Below are positions 57,602 through 64,000 of a stretch of DNA of 64,000 bases, one piece after another. Made by a program: the position numbers and the translations under genes. Origin of the DNA: Glandiceps talaboti. Lineage: Eukaryota > Hemichordata > Enteropneusta > Spengelidae. The stretch's first letter is position 1; each line of letters starts with the position of its first letter. Under the pieces are notes generated by a model. That model saw nothing but the letters and a program-made list of their open reading frames with translations. It did no database searches and was not told the origin of the DNA. Location: contig NC_135567.1 of the NCBI RefSeq assembly GCF_964340395.1, positions 5,435,899 to 5,499,898 on the forward strand. Direction: 5' to 3'.

Positions 57602-57800
57602 CATACATACATATATACATACATACATACATACATACATGCTTGCATGCATGCACGCACGCATGCACGCACACACACACACATACATACATACATACAT
57701 ACATACATACATACATACATACACACATACATACACACATACATACATACATACATACATACATACATACATACATACATACATACCTACATACATACAA
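57557..57800 (+). repeat. Compound microsatellite, copy 2
   Basis: (ATAC)n, then (ATGC)n, (ACGC)n, (ACAC)n and (ATAC)n, the same order as 39386-39605. All open frames over it are artefacts. Confidence 0.93.
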
Positions 57801-57837
57801 TATCATGCCATGACATCTGATGAGGAGAAACAATAAC

Positions 57838-57975
57838 ACAGAGACCATTTGGAAAACAATAGAAAACCTGAAGTAGACACTCACACTCACACATGAAAAA
57901 AAGAAACAACAAATCTACCTATCCCACCTATTCTAAAATTGAGCTTAGTAGGAACCACATAATTTAAAATAGAAT
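57838..57975 (+). mobile_element. Harbinger-like MITE, 3' part only
   Basis: cagagaccatttggaaaacaa, cacacatgaaaa, cccacctatt-taaaattga and taggaaccac match 15118-15240. It directly follows the compound microsatellite, which may have grown inside the MITE. Confidence 0.72.
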
Positions 57976-58479
57976 GTATTAGTCTAAGAATAATTAGATT
58001 GTACTTTATTTCAGTTAATTATGTCAATATTTAATTGAAATGGTGTGCTATATTCTTCATGTATACATATTTATCAGTTGACACATATTCATAGATATTT
58101 TAAGCAAAACCACACAACACAGATATAAACTAAGATATTTGTTATAAACTTTGGTTCTTGAGTTATTTCATGATTTCATATCACAAACATACCTAGGTGT
58201 TCATTACCTCACATAAAACTAAGTGAATACATATTCATGTTTCAGCTAATACATGTGTATCTGTTGACTCCCATGAGTCCATAGCAAAGACAAACACTGA
58301 ACAATGTCTGAGCAACTTGATAGGGGGCACAGGCTGAGTTTGTCAAATATTTTATTCACCTGAAAGTAGTTAATAAAACCCTAAATATTCTAGTATAGTT
58401 TTAATATGGACACATGCCATCTATGACATAATACAATAATTATTGTCATCTTGCATTGTTACTATAGTTGATTACACAA

Positions 58480-58820
58480 TACAGATTTTCTTGACATTTC
58501 TAAAGTGAAAATACAATAAATTGTAATATGGGATCTTTCTTTTAGGTCTGTTCATATAGCTTGAATATAGTTGTAAATTAACTTTGACTTTACACAGGTA
58601 ATCCCCTAGGCTAATCACATCTCTAGTCTGTGAATAAATCTGTACTTTACAATTTATTAAAATGTCACCATGCATGAAAAGCTTGATTACTTGTGATTAG
58701 CTGTGTTGACTGTTTACAATTCACTTCTTGTATGTACAATGTACTACAATTAATCCGTTTACAATTTTTTCAGTGTTCTGCAAAAATAGACTTGGTCTGT
58801 GTATTTTACATTTTTTAGAA
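58480..58820 (+). repeat. Flank of family A copy, partner of 14.65-15.4 kb, with the MITE-free site
   Basis: Matches 14650-14891 plus 15259-15395 without the 367-bp MITE. The junction reads aagcttgattacttgtgat. Confidence 0.87.
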
Positions 58821-58821
58821 A

Positions 58822-59599
58822 ATACCGCCAATGGTGTTGTAGCACAACTGTATTTAGCTGCTATGGGGGTGGTCTTGTTGCTAGGCATATTTGCATACAT
58901 TTTTGGAACCTTTATTAACTTGCCTCAGCCCTCCCAACTTTTCATCTTTCCAATATAAACCATTATTTAGTTGTTGCTATGGGCCGGGCATGGTCTTTTT
59001 GCTAGATATACCTGCATACATATTTGAATCTGCATTCACTTACCTACCAATCCCTGTTGTTATCTTTGCAGTATGCATCATTTCACTGTTTCTAAGGGCA
59101 TGGTCATGGTTGCTAGGGTAAATTTCCTAATAATGTTTTCAACCATAACTGAAGAATAACATTTCCAGAAACATCTCCACTAAGTTTCAACTCATTCACC
59201 TTGCAATTTCAGTTTCAAGATACATTTGTAAGTTTCCACCAAAATTGACATTTTTAGACCTAATTTTCACATCATTGATGGGATCATCATGTTTTGACCA
59301 ATTCTTAATATAAACACACTGAAAAATGTTCCAATCAATTTCAGCCCAATATCCTCAGCCGTTTTGGAATTAAAGATTTTTTATCAAAAAATACACATTT
59401 TAGACCTAATTTTCACATCACTGATGAGATCATCATGTTATGAACAATTCTTAGTTTAAACAACACTACGAATGTTCCCATCAAATTTAACACCAATCTG
59501 CCCAGTAACACACACACACACACATACACACACACACACACACACACTTTGCCATGCCTGTAGCACTACTGAACCTAAGAAGCTCAGTTGTGCTAAAAA
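58822..59599 (+). mobile_element. Family A element copy
   Basis: Starts taccgccaatggtgttgtagc. Two or three 5' units and two 3' units follow, then (AC)n near 59512-59547 and the end agcactactgaacctaagaagctcagttgtgctaaaaaa. Confidence 0.88.
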
Positions 59600-60027
59600 A
59601 GATTTGCTAAAAAGATGGTACATTTTTTAAAACAAATACTAACAAAATACCCATTTCTCATCCATACAGGATTAGTTATGTTATGTACAAAGTGTTTTTC
59701 AGCAATCATTATGAACATCAGATCACAAACAAATCTTCATATAATTCCTGATTATTGATATTAAAACTACACTAGCTCTATTTTTTCTAATCAAAACAAT
59801 CAACAATTTATACGTATAAATCTGTTGAATAACTTATCAAATGAGATTGCACTTGTTAATTTGTGGATAATCAAATATGTATGCTATAATAACGTTGGGG
59901 TGGTGATATATGGTCTAGACCATCAAATACTGTAATTGTATTTTATTCTGTGCACACTTATACATATATGTACACATAGATGTTTACGTACATACACATG
60001 ATTCATTATATTTCGGGGTGTCAAAAA
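59600..60027. other. Spacer between two family A copies
   Basis: AT-rich, nothing recognised. Confidence 0.4.
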
Positions 60028-60798
60028 TAGCAGCAATGGCATTGTAGCACAACTGTATTTAGCCGTTTCTATGGGCGTGGTCTGGTTGCTAGGCATACTT
60101 TCATACATTTTTTGAATCTGCATTTGTTTACCTACCATCCCTGTTGTTATCTTTGTAATATGCATCGTTATTTCACTGTTGCTAAGGGCATGGTTATGGT
60201 TGCTAGGGCCAAATGTTTAAAAATGTTTTCAACAATAACTGCAGAATAACACCTCCAGAAACATCCCCAACATGTTTCAACCCCATTCACCAAGTAGTTT
60301 CAAGATGTAAGCTTTTGAGCAAAAGTGATATTTTTAGACCTAATTTGCATATTGCTAATGGGATTATCATGTTGTGAATACGCTTTCATCTACACATGCC
60401 CAGATGCATCCCCATTAAATTTCAGCCCAATCTGCTAGGTATTTTAGAATGATAGATTTTTGACAAATCTGTTTATGAAATACAGATTTTTGATCAAAAA
60501 GACACATTTTCATGCCTTATTTGTATATCACTGATGGGATCATCATGTTGTGAACAATTCTTAATCTAAATACCTTTAAGAACATTCTAACCAAATTTCA
60601 GACCGATCTGCACTGTAGCTTTGGAGTTTATGTTTTTTTACCAAAAATCTGATTTGTTGACCCTAATCAAAAACTAGTTGTACGATAAGTTTGACTTGAA
60701 CAATTTCCCAACTAGACACCTAAGGTAATGGACCCACCAAATATCATGGCAATCAGTTCAGCAGTTTTTTACTTTAAATTGTTTACATCCACACATCC

Positions 60799-60867
<69 letters not shown>

Positions 60868-60920
60868 CTTTGGCATGCCTATAGCACTAATGAACCTTAT
60901 CAGTTCAGTTGTGCTAAAAA
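60028..60920 (+). mobile_element. Family A element copy
   Basis: Starts agcagcaatggcattgtagcac. It has two 5' units and about three 3' units, then aggtaatggacccaccaaat, (AC)n, (AGAC)n at about 60830-60866, and the end ttatcagttcagttgtgctaaaaa. Confidence 0.9.
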
Positions 60921-61119
60921 TTGACTCTGTTGCAGCTAGTGCCGGTTTAAGCAAGGTATGTTGCTAAGGATTATGATAGAACCCCATGACATGTGAGTAC
61001 AAGTGTGGTATACTCAGTGTATTTGTATGAGTGCTTGCAGTGTTCTCTGCAGCAGTACTGCAATGTCATACACGTATTTAACATTGATGGTGTTCGGAGT
61101 CCCCTTCCCCCTCTTTCTA

Positions 61120-61547
61120 GTTTGAAGATCACTAATGAGATCACCATGATGGTGCTTGAGATTTCTGCACATGCAGATCCCTACATTCCCATGAAATTTA
61201 ACCTTAATCTGCTAGAAAAAAGACATTTTTAGCCCTAATTTGCATATTATTGATGGAATCATCATGTGAAGAATTCTTAATGTAACCACCTTTAAGAATG
61301 TTCCCACCAAATTTTAGACCTATCTGCCTAGTAGTTTTTGAGTTTAATTTTTTTCACAAAAATCACATTTTTTACCCAAATCACAGCGGTGATGAGATCA
61401 TTTTGACTTGAACAATTTCCCAACTAGAAACCCAAGGTAATGGACTCACCAAATATCATGGCAATCAGTTCAGTAGTTTTTGACTTTAAGTTGTTTACAC
61501 ATACACACACACAAACACACACACAGACACACACTCAGATAGTCAGG

Positions 61548-61599
<52 letters not shown>

Positions 61600-61668
61600 G
61601 GCAGGCAGACACTTAAATAGTGATGCCTATAGCACTATTGAACCTTATCAGTTCAGTTATGCTAAAAA
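61120..61668 (+). mobile_element. Family A element, 5'-truncated copy
   Basis: Starts within the 3' units (gaagatcactaatgagatcacc) and includes aggtaatggactcaccaaat, (AC)n, a long (AGAC)n at about 61550-61600, and the end ccttatcagttcagttatgctaaaaa. Confidence 0.85.
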
Positions 61669-63590
61669 TTTTAATGAGTGTTCTTTAGCACTTGAGCAGA
61701 TTGTTTTAATTTTCGATCAATCATTCTCTTTATTTCAGTTAGTAGAGAAGTAACAAAGAGTATTGAATTCAAAGGAAGACATAAATTGTTGGGAAGAGGT
61801 TGGCGCAGATAGGATGTCAAAAGGAGAAGGCAAGACCTGTGGTGTCAGTATCATCAATGTGTATTAATCACGATGGAGAATCTACCTGTAGGTGTTTGTT
61901 AAATTAACCAAAACTTTGGATGAAAGACTTAATAAAAAGGACTATAATAATAAATCACAACAGACACAATTGTTGAAAGGTTTGTCTCTGACAGAGTGTG
62001 AACTAAAAGTGTTGACTAGGACTACATGAAAGATATCGTATCCCTGTATTGACAGATAATACTAATACCTACATCCTAAGAACACAACACGTTGAATATA
62101 CCATACTGGACTGTTCTAATTTAACTTGTTTCATCAGTGGTTTAGTCTAGTTCCTATACAGTATCTTTATGATTTATACCTTCACTTACAGTATAGTGAA
62201 GGCTCTGATGAAAGGTGTTAATTATGGCTCAACCCCATTGTGAGTAAAACATGAACAGCACATACCACTAGTAATAAAGGGGTGTCATCACTGCTCATTA
62301 AATATTAATTTGGTACAGCTGTTTTTACAAAATGCAATGTCCAACCAGGACTCCCCCACCAGTAGAATTTAAACTAAATCACATGGGGACGCAACAACAT
62401 AACCATGTTTATATGAATGCTGTATGAGGGACCACAGGAATGTGTGCTGATTAAGGGACTTTGACAAGACTGTGGTTAGGGTTAGAAACCATAGTTTGGC
62501 ATCCAGACTATCACTGGGTTTGACTCCACAAATTTCCTTTCAATTAGTTTTGCCTTTTAATACTATTTACAATTGGATCTAATTATTAATGTCATCCATA
62601 TCCAGTGTAAAATAACACCACTTTAATTGTAAGGTTAGCATGTGGACCTTCTAACTGTAGTCCATTTGTAAACAATGTTGTCACAGCTAACAGTGTAATG
62701 AGATTGTCCCAACTGTAATTATCAATAACTGTAAGTGAGATATCCTTGTCTTATTACATATGTGTTTAATAACTGGTGTTTCATGACAATTGAACTTTTT
62801 ACTTCACACTGACAACACTATTTACAGACTTATTACATTTAGAGATAGCGTACCTCACTGGGATACTAATTAAAATAAATGTAACTGGTGCATTTGTACA
62901 CTTGATATGGGATGTCATAAACGATTGTGACTAGCAGTGAAAAACTTTGGTCTGATGTTAAGTTTTGTAATTTCTGAAAATATTTGAAATTAAAGACAAG
63001 TCGCATAGAAGTCATGTTGAGATTGTAGGAACATACAAAATTGTTTCATCATTATTTGGGGGAAAGGATTGTTTATTGAAGTTAGCCAAAGTTAAACTTA
63101 TTGAATTAAAGGTTGTTCATTAAACTGACATTGATCTTTTGGCTTCTAAGAATATCTATATCTTAGCATGTATTCAAATTGTAATTATGACAACATGAAT
63201 AGCAAATGTGGATAACAATCTGAGGCTACGTTTTCCCTGTGAATGGACTAGAAAAGCTGTGTAAATGGCAAAAATACAGACTTGTGCTGTTCTGTTTGCT
63301 GAGAATGTGTGGGTGTGAGGTTTTGAAACCATTACACAAAAAAATCTAGAATATAACCTTGATAGAAAAATATATAAAAATAACTTGTTAATTCCATTGT
63401 CACTTGTAGTATTACTAATATTATAATATTGATATGTGTAAAACAAACAGTCTTTAAACTCAGCTAACCCTTGTTTATCAGAAATAATTGCACACAGGAA
63501 TCATTGAGTTTTATTGTAACACACCATATGACTATGTGCCAATCATTCAGTTTAGGGAGGTTATAATATTTGTGATAGCAGACTCCCCTG
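61669..63590. other. Unassigned stretch
   Basis: About 1.9 kb with no exon, RNA gene or repeat recognised. Confidence 0.4.
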
Positions 63591-63950
63591 CTCCACCCAC
63601 AAAAGACACATTTTTATGCTCTAATTTGCATATCGCTGATAAAATCAGCATATCATCAGTACTTCTAAATCTAAACACTCCTATAAGTACATTCCCACCA
63701 GACCTAATTTGCATATCACTGATAGGACCATCACTTCACCAGTAATTCTTAAATTAACACCCCTAATCTTACTCCTATCACATTACAGGTTAATCTGCTC
63801 AGTAGTTTTGGTATTATACATTTTTGACCCAAACCACACATCTCTGATGTAATCATTTTCATTTGAATAATTTTCCATCTACATGCCCTATGGTATGTCC
63901 CATCAAATATCAAGGTAATCAGTCTTTCAAAAAATCTTTATTATGAGTTG
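63591..63950 (+). mobile_element. Family A fragment (3' units only)
   Basis: Contains aaagacacatttttatgctc, taatttgcatatc-ctgata twice, aatctgctcagtagttttgg and aaatatcaaggtaatcagt. No tail or stem-loop before the window ends. Confidence 0.75.
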
Positions 63951-64000
63951 TCTGTATTACCTCTTTTTTGACTTATAGAATCAATATATTGTTTTAACCA

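Overview
This is eukaryotic DNA, almost certainly from an animal. It is AT-rich, has intron-like splice junctions and no dense gene array, and is dominated by decayed transposons, minisatellites and microsatellites. The repeat types suggest an aquatic invertebrate (pearl/HINE-like modular elements with (ACAC)(ACAG) tails, CR1/Jockey-type LINEs, an ISL2EU DNA transposon). The species cannot be fixed from sequence alone. Most long open frames are artefacts of tandem repeats. The only host coding sequence I can defend is a pair of 99-bp, phase-0 ankyrin-repeat exons on the minus strand at 1428-1526 and 49606-49704. If they belong to one transcript, about 48 kb between them is a transposon-filled intron.

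Layout. 1-2.5 kb: ankyrin exon and intron. 2.5-7.9 kb: a hairpin repeat, a doubtful integrase scrap, then a decayed LINE (PHD-finger ORF1, endonuclease, reverse transcriptase). 7.9-10.2 kb: two repeats that recur in the same order at 35.1-38.6 kb. 12-16.4 kb: three copies of a modular repeat called family A here, plus a Harbinger-like MITE with a TTA target duplication and an empty site at 58.7 kb. 17.4-19 kb: local duplications. 19.5-21.3 kb: an inverted family A copy split by a 5'-truncated LINE. 21.9-23.2 kb: a family A/B hybrid.

23,201-29,649 is the clearest unit in the window. It is a 6,449-bp element bounded by 52-bp terminal inverted repeats (45/52 identical) and flanked by AT on both sides. 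It carries remnants of a YqaJ-nuclease gene (+) and a THAP/DDE transposase gene (-) pointing toward each other. This is the architecture of the ISL2EU group (PIF/Harbinger-ISL2EU-Spy). Both genes are inactivated: a catalytic Asp reads Ala, the nuclease E-x-K motif is missing, and there are stops and deletions.

29.8-34.7 kb: family A and D pieces, a large family A copy, and a repeat with two perfect DR1 nuclear-receptor motifs (second copy at 54.2 kb). 35.5-37.8 kb: a GC-richer stretch with degenerate inverted repeats. 39.4-40.4 kb: a compound microsatellite and a minus-strand LINE end. 41.3-48.8 kb: repeat families E and H, family A, a 20-copy 17-bp minisatellite, and family B. 51.7-54.4 kb: local tandem duplications and a MITE copy. 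55-61.7 kb: four family A copies, a LINE 3' end and a second compound microsatellite. 61.7-64 kb: little beyond a family A fragment.

Families A, B, C and D share a 3' end made of a short stem-loop running into CTAAAAA or a close variant, and family A has short terminal inverted repeats. This fits non-autonomous rolling-circle (Helentron-associated) elements. Several A copies also have homologous flanking DNA, so the window was built partly by segmental duplication or by transduction of flanks.
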